From contig NC_135123.1 of assembly GCF_050908995.1 (NCBI RefSeq), positions 12,338,001 to 12,402,000 on the forward strand: a DNA stretch of 64,000 nt, written 5' to 3'. The stretch is from Andrena cerasifolii (Eukaryota > Arthropoda > Insecta > Hymenoptera > Andrenidae). The position numbers were made by a program, and so were the translations under genes. Positions 46,286-57,328 of this stretch are shown one piece after another. The notes under the pieces are model-generated. The model made no database searches. It was not told where the DNA came from and worked only from the letters and a program-made list of their open reading frames with translations. Positions within the stretch are counted from its first letter, which is position 1; each line of letters starts with the position of its first letter.

Positions 46286-49087
46286 CTTGGCTTTATTTCG
46301 TGCTTCAATTTCCGGCCGGCGCGTGTCACGGTGGGCTAGCCACGAAAGCTCCTGCGGGAAAGAAGAGGGAAAAGAATTCGGGCCCCCGGCCGCTGAAACC
46401 TTAATCGAGAATCCGTGGTTCGAGGCGAGACCAGCCGGCAGGCAGACGTTCATTTAATTATTATCGCCCCTAATGAATCTCGCACCACCCCCCCTTTCCC
46501 TCTTCGCTCGCGGTTCATAATGGATTTCTGCGGCAAGTTCGGAACCCTTCCCTTCGTCATGCACTCTAGTCGTCTTCGGGAAACGCTGCCGCGATATGGT
46601 GGCCTGCCTCTCTGTCTCTGTACTTTCGCGCGGAGCGAATCGACGCGAAATGAAGCGACGTGGAAGTTCATTCCGCGCTTTCAGGGATCTTGGATCTGCG
46701 TCGGCCGACCCAACTTTCCCTCGATCTATCCTCAGCTTTATTTGGCGGGGATTGAAGAGCAGAAAGGAGCCACTAGTGGTGTTGAACTATTATTTACTTG
46801 TTCCTCTGTTGAGAAATACTTTATTTCTACTGACGCTTCGAAGCAACCTTCTGCTAACTCTACTTATCATTAAACTCCTCGACCATCGGAATAAAAAGTC
46901 CCCCTACGAGGTACCCAGGACAGCGCTCGTTTCTCGAAATTACAAATTGCTCAAAGAAGCAGCGATCTCCCGATTCCCCATGGAGATCGCTAGCTCGAGG
47001 AAGAAGAGAAGAGATGACTTAACCGAGCATGTTAAGAAGCGTGACAGCGCGGCTGAAGAGGGAAGCTGGGTATAAGAGGAAGGGTGAGGTCGAAGAGGAC
47101 GATTAAACGGCAGGACGTGGCCCGGGGGTTGAGCGAACTTTTTAAATACTTTCGAACTTCCTAAGGATGACAAATTGGACGAAAACTCCGTGGCGTGGCT
47201 GAAGGTATCGCGGCCCAGCGAGTCTTCTTTCTCCAGCGAGCGATTAATTCGAGCCTCTCCTCTTGTCTACGTTAACCGACCCCCTAGACCCCTCAGTTTT
47301 TCGCCCATTCTGTCACGGGGACGAGAAGCAGGCAATTTGGGTCGTGGGGGAACGATAAGCGGTTTAATTTCTCCGTTTGTCAAATTTTTGATGCGCCGGT
47401 GGGGGAATAGCTGCGACGCCGAAGGAAACGTTTCTGGGGGGCAGAAAAGTATCAGTGGAAACTTTCCCTGCCCCGTTTCAAGTGGAAGGTATAAAGTTGC
47501 CACGTTTTCAGGCTTCGTTAAACGCAGAGATAGCCTGCCATAGTTTCATCGACAGACAATAGCTGGTACATCGATCTCGTGCTTCAGCTGCTTGAAATCG
47601 AATCGGACGAGCGTATTCGTCTTGCAATTTAGAGGCTGGAATTTAGTCGTTCACAGGCCGCCATTGCGCGAAATCATTGTTCCTCGCCGGTTCGAGAAAT
47701 CGTGATCCACAGGATCGACCGATCCATCTCGCGATCTCGCGAGTTCGGCTTTCTCCATTCACCGAGGCGGTTTCCTCGTCTTCTTCGACGCCTCGGTACC
47801 AGATACAACAGTCGCCGGTATCGTTCCACCAGCGGCTGGATAACTGTAAATTATAATTCAACTACGAAAAACTTTTCCGCGAGTTCGACCAGCTCCTCTT
47901 TCCATTCCACTCCTACGCGAGAGATCGTTTTATCTCGCCACGTTCCCCGGTCTCGATCGATCTTCGACACCACACGATTCTATGTGCTACGTTCCTTCTT
48001 TCCCGACGCTTCCCCGTTTTCTACGTTTCACGACTGCGAGATGAGATCTTTCTTTCTCGTGCTTCTCGCTCCGCAGCTCTTATAAGCATTGTATATCGAG
48101 ATGAATCGATGGCCGGGCGAGCCAACGATCTGCGAGGATTTGTTCTCGCCAGGAGAAACTCTGCCGATGGAAGCCTCGTATCGCTGGAGATCCTCGCGTG
48201 GGATGTTTCTAGGCGTGTGCCAGTCATGCGAGGAGATGATTTAGGGCTGCCTTCGGGGGAAGATTTAATAATCGAAAGTGGGGGATGAGCGAAGGAACGA
48301 TACTTGTCAGTGGAGTGATACCCGAGTAGCAATTGGCGTCAGAAATTCCTATTTACGTAGCTTGAAGTGCATAAGTATCCGCATCTTCCTAGCAAATGAA
48401 ATTGAAACAATCTTCAACCCCCCGATCGGTTCCTCCTCCATCAACCCTCGAGTTTGAAGGGTGAAACGAAACTCCTGGGCGAACTGAACGATCTCGATCA
48501 GGACGGGAACCCAGCGTGTTTCCTACTTGTGCCACCTGGTCGAAACACCGTTTCCATCGTCGGCAAAAAAAGAGGACGAGAAACCGTCGGTGTTATCCAG
48601 CGGGCGCACCATGCTGGAACAGACCTTGCGCGTGGAAAAAAGAACTCTCGTGGGGGGATCTGAATACAATCGTGAGACATTAAGGCCGCGCAGAGTGCAA
48701 CATCCGCGAGTACTCGGTCGCAGAACGTGCGTGGGTGTGCGTCGCCGCGTATCACGATAGAGATAGGACGGGGTGAGACCATTTAAGGGCATCCAGCGTG
48801 CCACCAAAAACGGATAGGTGGCGTGCACCGTAGGGAAAGCCTTCCTGGTGAAATCGTAAATCACCTTTTCGCGGTGGTCGGCCGTAATGGCCGGTCTGTT
48901 GTTACCTGGCTAACGGGGAAACCGTTTCTCGCTTCTATTCGCCGTTTTCTGCTTCCACGAGCGAAGCGACAAACATTCAAATGGAATCTGAACAGATTCT
49001 AAAGATCGGGGCGATTAGGTCGAGTTCCCTTAACGAGCCGCAGGATCGGATCCAGTAGGAAACCACCAAAGGATACACATTCTTTCC
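46286..49087. other. Gene-free spacer
   Basis: CpG-rich background without a recognisable exon. Frames are low in information. Confidence 0.5.
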
Positions 49088-49091
49088 TAAC

Positions 49092-50057
49092 GGGACATTC
49101 CACGCGCAATTGGACACTTTTTGGAGTAACATTTCGGATGTGGCTGAAATTTGAATATGTTGTAGTCTTTAGGGATGCATAAACATATCTCGAAGGATTT
49201 TTGACAATTTTGAAAAATGTCGATTTTACAGCTGTTTGAAGGTAAATGCTAACTTTTTTTTCAATAAATTATAACTATGGAAGTAGTAAACGGATGGAGA
49301 TGAGGTTTACGGTGATTTGTAGAAAAGACATTGAAGTTTAAAGAAAAAATTATTTCAGTTTCAGAAACAATTTTTTTTAACCATTTTTGTGCAATTATTT
49401 TAAACAATGCAGTTTTTTAACAACGGGCGCGATTTTAAAAATCTGAAAAAAAAACAGAATATAATTCTATCCTTCCCCTTTATGGTCTAATTGTCAAAAA
49501 TATGTACATTTTAAAATTGGCCCTGTAAAAAATGGTGAAAGTTGACGCTGCGTCTCCCAGCACCGCGGTACTTGCAGCGGCCAAGCGGCTATACCTGATA
49601 TTCTTATACAGGATTCTCGAAATTGGTACGTATTTGAAAAAAAACTGAAGTAGGAAAACTCTTACTGTTTTTTATATCCAACATATATACGGTATCTCAA
49701 TTTTTGGTGTTCGCAATATTTTCCTTGAAACGAGGGTGACTTTTAGTTTTTTAAATGGAATGCTAAATATTTGATTACCCTATATGAAAGCGACTGTCAA
49801 TTTTTTCCTAAAACTTCAATGTCTTTTCTACAAATCGCCGTAAACCTCATCTCCATCCGTTTACAACTTCCATAGTTATAATTTATTGAAAAAAAGTTAG
49901 CACTTACCTTCAAACAGCTGTAAAATCAACATTTTTCAAAATTGTCAAAAATCCTTCGAGATATATTTACATATCCCTAAAGACTACAACATATTCAAAT
50001 TTCAGCCACATCCGAAATGTTACTCCAAAAAGTGTCCGATTTCGCGTGGAATGTCCC
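49092..50057. mobile_element. Copy A of the GGG-ended 4-bp-duplication family (966 bp)
   Basis: Long inverted ends begin GGGACATTCCACGCG and match for about 260 bases, through GGAGTAACATTTCGGATGTG and ACAGCTGTTTGAAGGTAA to GACATTGAAGTTT. Both sides are flanked by TAAC (49088-49091 and 50058-50061), a 4-bp duplication. A GC-rich module near 49555-49600 (CACCGCGGTACTTGCAGCGG) and the adjoining TACCTGATATTCTTATACAG recur inverted or truncated in copies B, C and D. There is no coding capacity. GGG ends with 4-bp AT-rich duplications would fit Sola-type transposons, but this is tentative; Chapaev-like families also make 4-bp duplications. Confidence 0.9.
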
Positions 50058-50061
50058 TAAC

Positions 50062-51004
50062 TTGACTTGAAAAAGCAACGTCCCTACCAAATCCCTCGTC
50101 CTCGCGCCGCGAATTCATCTCCATCGAGAAAACAGTCCTCCTCGCCTTGCTCAACGCTTCGTACCGGTCGATCTTGCCGCGCGCCCGCATTTTTCTCGCC
50201 GTGCATTCTCCTCTTCATTATACCGCGCATCTCGTGGAAGAAAGGGACAGAGTCGCCGCTGAGGGACATCGGGGGTGGAGGTCCATGACTGCGAGAGCTA
50301 ATCTCTGGCCAGAGCTAGCAGAGCTGAAGTAACGGAATGAAAAGGAGAGAAAGTGGATGTATCGGCAATAATCGTGGCCAGGCGTGTGCCTCGAGTGGCA
50401 CCGCGGCGAGCGTGTAAGGGATGCTCTGAATAGGCCGCGCCAGGGGGATGTAGATACGCCATGCTCGACGACGACGGAGCGTGCGATTCGACAAACGGGA
50501 TGCTCCTTTGTCTTTCGTTCGTTTCGAACCAACCAACCCCCCACCCCCGTTTCCCGCCCGTCCCGCGCCAAGGGGGCGGCTCGACGAGCGCCTGATTCAG
50601 ACAATTATTGTCGATTCGCGCTGGAAATCCATCCAGCCGACGCCAGCAGCTTTTTCTGTCGCAAGCTGCCCGACGAACTCGATCTCCATCCACCCCTCCG
50701 CCTCCTCCCTCCTCGTTTTCTTTCCCCGCCCGACTGTCACCCTTCGCAGTGACGTTTTTAGAATTATCGCCTGGCGACTTCGAGCTCGCTCTTGAACGCT
50801 GGTAAGCTCTTGTGCGCGATCGAGAGGGAGGCACGTGGGGCGGTTTTGAAATCACCGAGGGATAGAGTTGGAACGAAATAGACGACGATGCTGGTGATTC
50901 GTTTTTTATTTTGGGTGGTGTTTAACGTAGGTGCGAAACTGTTGAGGGTATGGATCTGGGCAGGAGGTAGTCTAGTTGCCTTCAGCCAATCACTTTGACA
51001 CCTC
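50062..51004. other. Gene-free CpG-rich spacer
   Basis: No gene seen. Overlapping frames on both strands are arginine/proline-rich by-products of base composition. Confidence 0.5.
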
Positions 51005-51008
51005 TTAA

Positions 51009-51333
51009 GGGGAGGTTCCGGTCTAAAAGTCGATTTTTTTCATTTTTCGAATTTCGACCTTTTAGGAATACGTGTTTAAAAGTTTCAATCGAATCGGATA
51101 ATAACTTTTGGAGATACAGGTCCCACCGATTTGGATAAATTTTTTGACGCCTTGACTTTAACGACTTCCCAGTGCCGTCTGCAATGATTAATTATAAAAC
51201 AAAAAATATATTTCTGTAGCTTAAGATATCCTTAATACAATGCAAAACTCCCATTAAATTATATATAGTAGTTTTCCTTTAATTAATTCCGAAATATCAC
51301 CTACTTTTTTGGGCTCTAGACCGGAAGGTCCCC
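51009..51333. mobile_element. TTAA-flanked inverted-repeat element (325 bp)
   Basis: The left end GGGGAGGTTCCGGTCTA and the right end, read inward, GGGGACCTTCCGGTCTA are preceded and followed by TTAA (51005-51008 and 51334-51337). TTAA duplication is diagnostic of piggyBac, Kolobok and Sola3 transposons. The G-rich ends fit Kolobok or piggyBac-like MITEs better than the GAG ends of Sola3 (inference). The AT-rich core has no frame. A further CTTAAGGG match just beyond the right end makes the flank locally palindromic. Confidence 0.85.
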
Positions 51334-51337
51334 TTAA

Positions 51338-54300
51338 GGGTGTCATCCATTTTACGATGTGTCAGGCGTATGTGTAACGTAGCTAGATATCGGAATATTA
51401 ATACCATTTAATGCCAGAGTTACAGCGATAAAATAGTATAGTCTGAACCGTAAACACCCCCTATGTAAAATCAGACTAGGGAAGGTATTCCTGAGGAAGA
51501 TCCACAGGAAATGCGCTACCCATGGAAAGGGGCGGAGGAAGGTAGCAGGGAGAGTAATTCCGTAAGCGCGAGGCGGCCCGTGCGAGAAAAACGATCTGGA
51601 TCGTGTAACCGACGGGGAAGAGGTTGCGTTCACCCTTTTCGACGTCTCCAAGTGGTCGTTGGCGACCCCCGTAACTTTAGAGTCGCTCGGGACGGGGAAA
51701 GGGGTGGTCCGGGCGGTCGGCTCACTCGACTTGACACGGCTCTAATTTCCGATAGGACACGTGACTGGAATCCACGATGCGGGACACGCGCGCCCTACGA
51801 TCCTTAAGGGCGCCTCTTTCTTCTTATTCGAACCTCCTTATCCCGGATACGCGGCCGGCGCTGTGATTTATCAAAGATGCTCCAGAGACTACTGGGTGGT
51901 CCCTAAAAATCGTTTCTAGATAATTAGTCCCCGTTTAAAGTAATCTCCTCCACGAGATTGGGGTGTTATTACTGGAGAGCGAGGGATATCTTGGCTCCTT
52001 TATCGTGAATCTCTCTGCCGAAGAGAGATATCTGTCTTCCTTTCCACTGCAATTTAGTATTCGCTGTTCGGTGTAAGAGGCAGAGCTTCAGACATTCGAT
52101 GAAGAAGAATAGACCGCGGTCTGTACACGCAAAAACACCGCGTGAACGAAAGGGAGATTTCTCACAAATGTTGCCACCATATTTTGTACTAACCTCGTTG
52201 TTTATTTATGTTTCAGGTAAGTCCACAATATCGCTATACATACCTGCGTCCCATCGTTCGATATCGATCCACCAAAGCGAGTAAGTACGAGCTTTCACCC
52301 GTAATGCGATAATTAACGTAAGTCGGTCCGGGTTTCGATAAATCGCGATCGCGGCCGATAAGTCACGACTCCGGGGTCTGGGGTTGGTCAGGGGAGAAGG
52401 GAAAAACAAAAGGTGGCGCGGTGGAAATGGCTCGGTGGAGATGAGAAGTGGCTGGGTGGATGGAAAAAGCCACGGACAGGACATCGGCTCGTTCTTCACC
52501 GGGTTTCAGGGGAATCCGCCTTAAGAAATCGCCCCGTCCCTTATCACCATAGAGCAGGAATCCTTCTGGTGCAGGCGCGCTCGATCATCTCGCAGAGAGA
52601 ACACCGGCCAGACAGTCGGAGCGATTTGTAACGCCATAGAGTGTAACGCGCCCCGATGAATGGTGGGTGGCGACGATGTTCGATTTATCAACGGGCGCTC
52701 GCTCGCGTTGAAAATAATAGCGAAATATAACTGATGGATAATGGAAAAATGAAGACGCCCGAGCGGAATTGATTCCGACGATCTTTCTTCCCCTTTGCCG
52801 TTACCATTGCGAGCCGAGGCTGGGGGTTATGGGAATTTCTTCCGGTGAAATGCGTGGTATTCGTGTTGGCGTCTACGGTGGAACAGCGATACGAGCTGTA
52901 AACAGAGGACTGAGGCCTGGACACTGTCGGTGTCACATTTATGGCCCTATGCACCCCTGGGCCTCTTTGGGGCATGTCAACCACCGAGGACCGTGGTTGT
53001 CCCGGTCAGTTCTTCTCCGGACGCAGTAGACGCTACACGCGATCCTTTACAGTTTACACGAACAGTATTCTATTATTTCTTATCATTTAATACTATTGAC
53101 TCCGTTGTATCAATAATGTGATTTTATTGTATTTGCTCTATTGAGTTACTGCTCTCTCTACCGGGTAACCCAACAATTCGATGTAGGTATTTAGGGAACA
53201 AGGATTATCGATAAGAGTTACGCAAGAAATTCTCTATACTTCATAAAAATCATCAAAGCGTTACATTTTCATTTCAAACGCATTGCGTGCTAATTTCTTT
53301 GTAGGTACATAGTTCAACTACCTCATCAACCATGTACGAAGTTTCGTTCACCTTCCCCCTGTCGGTTCGACAGCAATCTCCCAGAATCCATCGGTCGTAC
53401 GCACCCCATAAACTGTTCGCAACCCCTCGCAAGGATTTTGCCAAGGTCCCCGCGGTGGACCCCTCCGTCTCCTTTTGCCCGTGGAAGGGTATCAGACCGC
53501 AAAGTGTCGCGTTCGGGGCACTCGGGAAGGTGCACCGAGACGTCCAAGGTTTGAGAGAGAAAGAGAAAGAGAGAGAGAGACGAGAGGGTAGCAGAGCGAA
53601 AGAGGAGAGAACACGGCAGGAGTAGAAGCGTAGTACCACCCAGGAACCACCGACGCCGCCGCCCACTCGTGTGGAAAAATGATAGCAGCGTACTGACTGA
53701 GTGCCCGTGCTTCTATCCCCCTCCACTCCCCTTTGAAGCCCCTACGGGGGTGGCTGGGAGGGTGGACTGCGGGGGTTGGCTCCAGCTACGTGGGTGGAGA
53801 AACGCGGGGGTCGGTGGAGTGCGCGCAGGAGAGAGAGAAGGAGAGGGAGACGAGATGCCTGCTCCCGATTCCCTTATCGCCGCGGCACAGTTGTGTGTGC
53901 CTTTATGAAGATCTGTCAAACTCTCCCTCTCTGTCCCTCGCCTTCTCCAGCTACCCCTTCTCGATTGCCTCTCTTTCGCTCTCTCTTCCTTCCACCCCTC
54001 TTCACCGGCTCGCCGCTCTCCCGCGGGGTGTTGCGGACCTAGGTGTAATGACGTATCGCGTATCTAGCGCACGTCGAAGCCAAACGCCGTTCCTCTGACC
54101 TGCCTCCACCGTTCGCTGCATCTTCCACTTATCCGACCGCCAGCAGCTTTCTCGTGGTATGTGTCGGTGCCCGGACGTTTCTTGGGATCTAGCGCTGCTT
54201 CAGTGATGCTGGATTGTCATGGGGGTGGATTAGTGTAGGAGCAGGGTAGAAGTCATTGGGAGTCGGAGGAATCGTAGCGGTGCAGAAATATGAAGCCTCT

Positions 54301-54395
54301 GCCTGTATTGCTGGAATATTTCCAACCAAAAGTACCTACTGCAAAATTCTCCACCCTTCTTCCAGAATCGAGAACTCAAGGAATAGGCACAACCA
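51338..54395. other. Gene-free spacer containing a recursive-splice-like site
   Basis: No protein exon recognised. The ratchet-like site at 52187-52222 is listed separately. A more AT-rich pocket spans about 53030-53310, and a (GA)n-rich tract lies at 53552-53582. Confidence 0.5.
52187..52222 (+). promoter_or_regulatory. Candidate recursive splice site (ratchet point)
   Basis: TACTAAC (52187-52193), the optimal branch-point word, is followed by a T-rich tract ending GTTTATTTATGTTTCAG at 52216. GTAAGT (52217-52222) follows with no intervening base. A strong 3' splice site fused to a consensus 5' splice site defines insect ratchet points, where a long intron is removed in steps through a zero-length exon. 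The branch-point A is 24 bases from the AG. Two more GTAAGT words follow at 52281 and 52317. The first could close a 64-base RS-exon (52217-52280) that is open in two frames. If real, the host gene is on the + strand and this position is intronic. Confidence 0.6.
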
Positions 54396-54397
54396 TA

Positions 54398-54496
54398 CGA
54401 GGTCTGATCAAAAAGTATCGGGCGGGAAAAATCACGCGTGCGCAGGAATGTTTTCGCGGGAAAAATTAAGGTGCGAAACTTTTTGAACAGACCTCG
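54398..54496. mobile_element. Mariner-type MITE or end-to-end remnant (99 bp)
   Basis: The left end CGAGGTCTGATCAAAAAGTA and the right end, read inward, CGAGGTCTGTTCAAAAAGTT are flanked by TA on both sides (54396-54397 and 54497-54498). ACGAGGTCTGTTCAAAAAGT-type ends are characteristic of mariner transposons. These ends differ from those of the mariner at 37832, so the copy belongs to another mariner lineage. The interior is only about 50 bases with no coding capacity. Confidence 0.9.
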
Positions 54497-54498
54497 TA

Positions 54499-56535
54499 TA
54501 CATAGGTATCCAGAACCCCAAAATCTTGAGAGACTCCATGCCGAGTCATCGAATGTTATCCTTCAGCACCCAACAACACCTAGAAATTATATTTAAAATC
54601 TGTTTTTTCATTTATACGAGTTTTGTGCAAATTAGACAGGAATGAAGAATTACTTAAAGTTTCCTTGTGTTTTTGATAAGTATTATCAACATTATTCCTG
54701 AAATATAAATTTTGAAATATTTATTTTCAATTTCTCGAGAATTCTCAAGAAGTTGCGATCTCATTTCTGATTTCTCGAGAAAGAAAAATTATCGAGAAAT
54801 CAGGAACACTAGGTGCGTGTTCTTCAGCGATGGTTTAGTTTAGCGGGAACCACCGCCTCTCCGGCTCCCACTGCGTTCTCGAAAGGGCATCAGGCAGCAG
54901 ATTAGGCGACGACTTGCCAGCTCTTGGCAGAAGTTCGCATTATCGTGTTCGGATTCATTGATTCCAGACGGCGGAACGTCGCGGAAGGGGCCGAAGGAGA
55001 GGCAGAACTTGCCGCCATTACGGTGGCCGTTATCTGAGCATTTGAATGAGACTGCGATGTCCTACGACGTGTGATATCGACACTCTACTTTCAGCCGGTT
55101 CCCGTGAGCTGCTCGACGATAATTCGCGGGGGAGTAGATGCCGTAGATCCCAGCCGCCGATAGAGGTTCCCGCGGTTCCCTTCCAAGTATCGTCGGAATG
55201 GAGTTCGGAATTCAGACGATGCGCGAACGATCGCCCCCGTTTTTCATAGGATATGCTTAAGGAGAGATACTGCGAGTTCAATAGGACAGCCCTTTGGGAG
55301 ACCCGAGAATTCTGATCGTGGATCCAGGTCAGATCTGTGGAACCACTGCACCTAAATGGCGGGTAAAGTTGCGTTCTCGAAGGGTAGAATCCTCGCTGCT
55401 TCAACATCAACACGTGGATGTCACGCACATTGCAACCGAGTATCCGAGTAACTAAACAGTAATGATGACACAAAACCTCCTAATAACGTGTGCAGGAGGT
55501 ACAGCATGCTACTTGCTGGTCCGCACGGAGACACACGTACGGAACGAGGGAACAAATTGGACCCGGAGGATGAAGATGCATAAAACCCCCCAAAAACACT
55601 CCATTAAAGCCAGCCTCTCTGAAAACGAGCAGTCACTTCGGCCCCGACCAGCTTCATCGGCTTGTATTATATAATTAGCCGGTCTGTCGGGGCGACACGC
55701 GAGAGAGGGAAGGGCGGAGGGCAGCGTGAAATCCCAAGGAATTCGTTCTTTGCTCCCCGCGGGCGGATGCCTGCCAGTAATCCTCCTTCAGGGCCGGGGA
55801 TTTCACGATCGCTAATGAGATTCCGAGTGTCAAAACTCTGCCCGAGCTGGGTCCACCTTCCTCTCCTCCCCCTGCTGCTCCCCCGCCCAGTGCTCACGGG
55901 CACACGTACAATGTGGCCACCAAATAACGGATCGAGGCGATTAGATGGAGCCGATAATGGCGCGCAGGGAAAGAGTGGTGGGCCCGAGACGAACAGGTAT
56001 ACACGCACCAGCCCCCGGTTTCCTCCTCGTCACCGTTCGAGGTGAGCCCGTTCCGTGAGCAACGCGGGACGAAGGTGTAGCGGCGGGGCCCCCCTCGGTG
56101 GTGGAGCGGCAGCGGTGGTGGCGGAGGACGAGGGCAGAAAAGATAAAGAGAGGACTAAAGAGCGGAGATTAGCGCTAATGCACCATCGAGGGAATGGGAT
56201 GGCATGGGGGCGAGGTCCGTCGTATCTCTCATATTTCAGACCCCCGTGACGTCGTACGAGATACCGAATCATTCCCACCTAGAGCCGAGACCGTGTATTT
56301 TTAGACGCTCTCTTTTCTTTCTGCCTCGACGCGGTCACGGGGCGAGCTCTCTTCCTGTTCGGGGCATTTCGCGTGGCCCGTGAAAAGTGGATGACCGTTG
56401 GGTGCACGGGTGTGTTCTGGGTGGACCCGTGGTTAGAGGCGGTTGTTCGTTAGAAAATTGAAGAAGGAATGTAGATCCAGCCGCTGGTCTCTAGGAGGTC
56501 GATAAGCTTCCCATAGCAATGAGTATACGAATTGC
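54499..56535. other. Gene-free spacer with an anonymous AT-rich insert
   Basis: An AT-rich block at about 54536-54820 contains repeated and palindromic CTCGAGAA words (about 54735-54810) and is bracketed by CACCTAG and CTAGGTG. It may be a decayed inverted-repeat element, but no convincing target duplication was found. The remainder is CpG-rich without exons. Confidence 0.4.
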
Positions 56536-56539
56536 TTTA

Positions 56540-57061
56540 GGGTCATGGCCGCTGCGAGTACCGCACGGCCCGAGCGACCAGTCGAGCCGGTGTGATTTCA
56601 CGCAGCGTTACATTCAATTAATTTTCATTTAGGCAATTTTAAAACGTCCAGGTTTTTCAGAACATGCCCATAAAGAGGAAAAACAGGGCTTTATCCTCCT
56701 ATTTTTTCCAATTTTTTAAAAAGGTGCCTTCAACTATAAAATTGCATTTGTTTAGAAGAATTACTAAATAAATGGTCAAATATTCGTTTCTATTAAGTGA
56801 AATAATTTTTATTAGGTACTCTTATATCTGCACTGTAAGCACCCAAAAGGTGATTTTTATCAGTTTATTAGTTCAACAGTTATAATTTTTGGGAAAATAG
56901 TAAACACTGTATTTCAAACAGCTGTAACATCCACAATTTTTGACATTTCGAAAGATCCTTCGAGATATGTTTATATACCCCTAAAAACTGCAACATATCC
57001 AAGTTGCCCCAAAATCCGAAATGTTACTCCGAGAAGTGTCCGACTTCGCGTGGAATGACCC
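56540..57061. mobile_element. Copy C of the GGG-ended 4-bp-duplication family (522 bp)
   Basis: TTTA (56536-56539 and 57062-57065) flanks both ends. The right arm ends CGCGTGGAATGACCC and matches copy D over about 260 bases. The left end begins GGGTCATGGCCGCTGCGAG; its GGCCGCTGCGAGTACCGC matches the inverted GC-rich internal module of copy A. The left side is thus a rearranged form in which the terminal GGGTCAT adjoins internal sequence. The central part (about 56636-56790) resembles the centre of copy B. No coding capacity. Confidence 0.8.
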
Positions 57062-57300
57062 TTTAGTTTCTACACCATGCATGGTTTATTATATAGAGCT
57101 GCCAGTAAGCAAGCAACGTTAACATTTAACGCTGTATCGATCGAAACGATCCCGCGGCGGCGAAAAATGGAATTAGGAAAGCGGAATTACGCAAGCGTGT
57201 GCACTTTCGAGCCGATCCTAATTGCAACGGCGATAGAGAGAGGCGTTCGCTCGCAGCGCGCCGCTATTTATCGGCGAGAAGAGCGGGGAACGTAAATCGG

Positions 57301-57328
57301 AGGTTAACGTTTGTCTCGACGTTAACCT
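57301..57328. other. Perfect 10-bp hairpin
   Basis: AGGTTAACGT (57301-57310) and ACGTTAACCT (57319-57328) are exact reverse complements around an 8-base loop. Each arm contains GTTAAC. It could be an inverted pair of homeodomain-like sites or chance. Confidence 0.4.

Noticed and set aside
54536..54820. Possible inverted-repeat element bracketed by CACCTAG/CTAGGTG
   Set aside because: No convincing target duplication and only 7 bases of terminal match; kept as an anonymous AT-rich insert.
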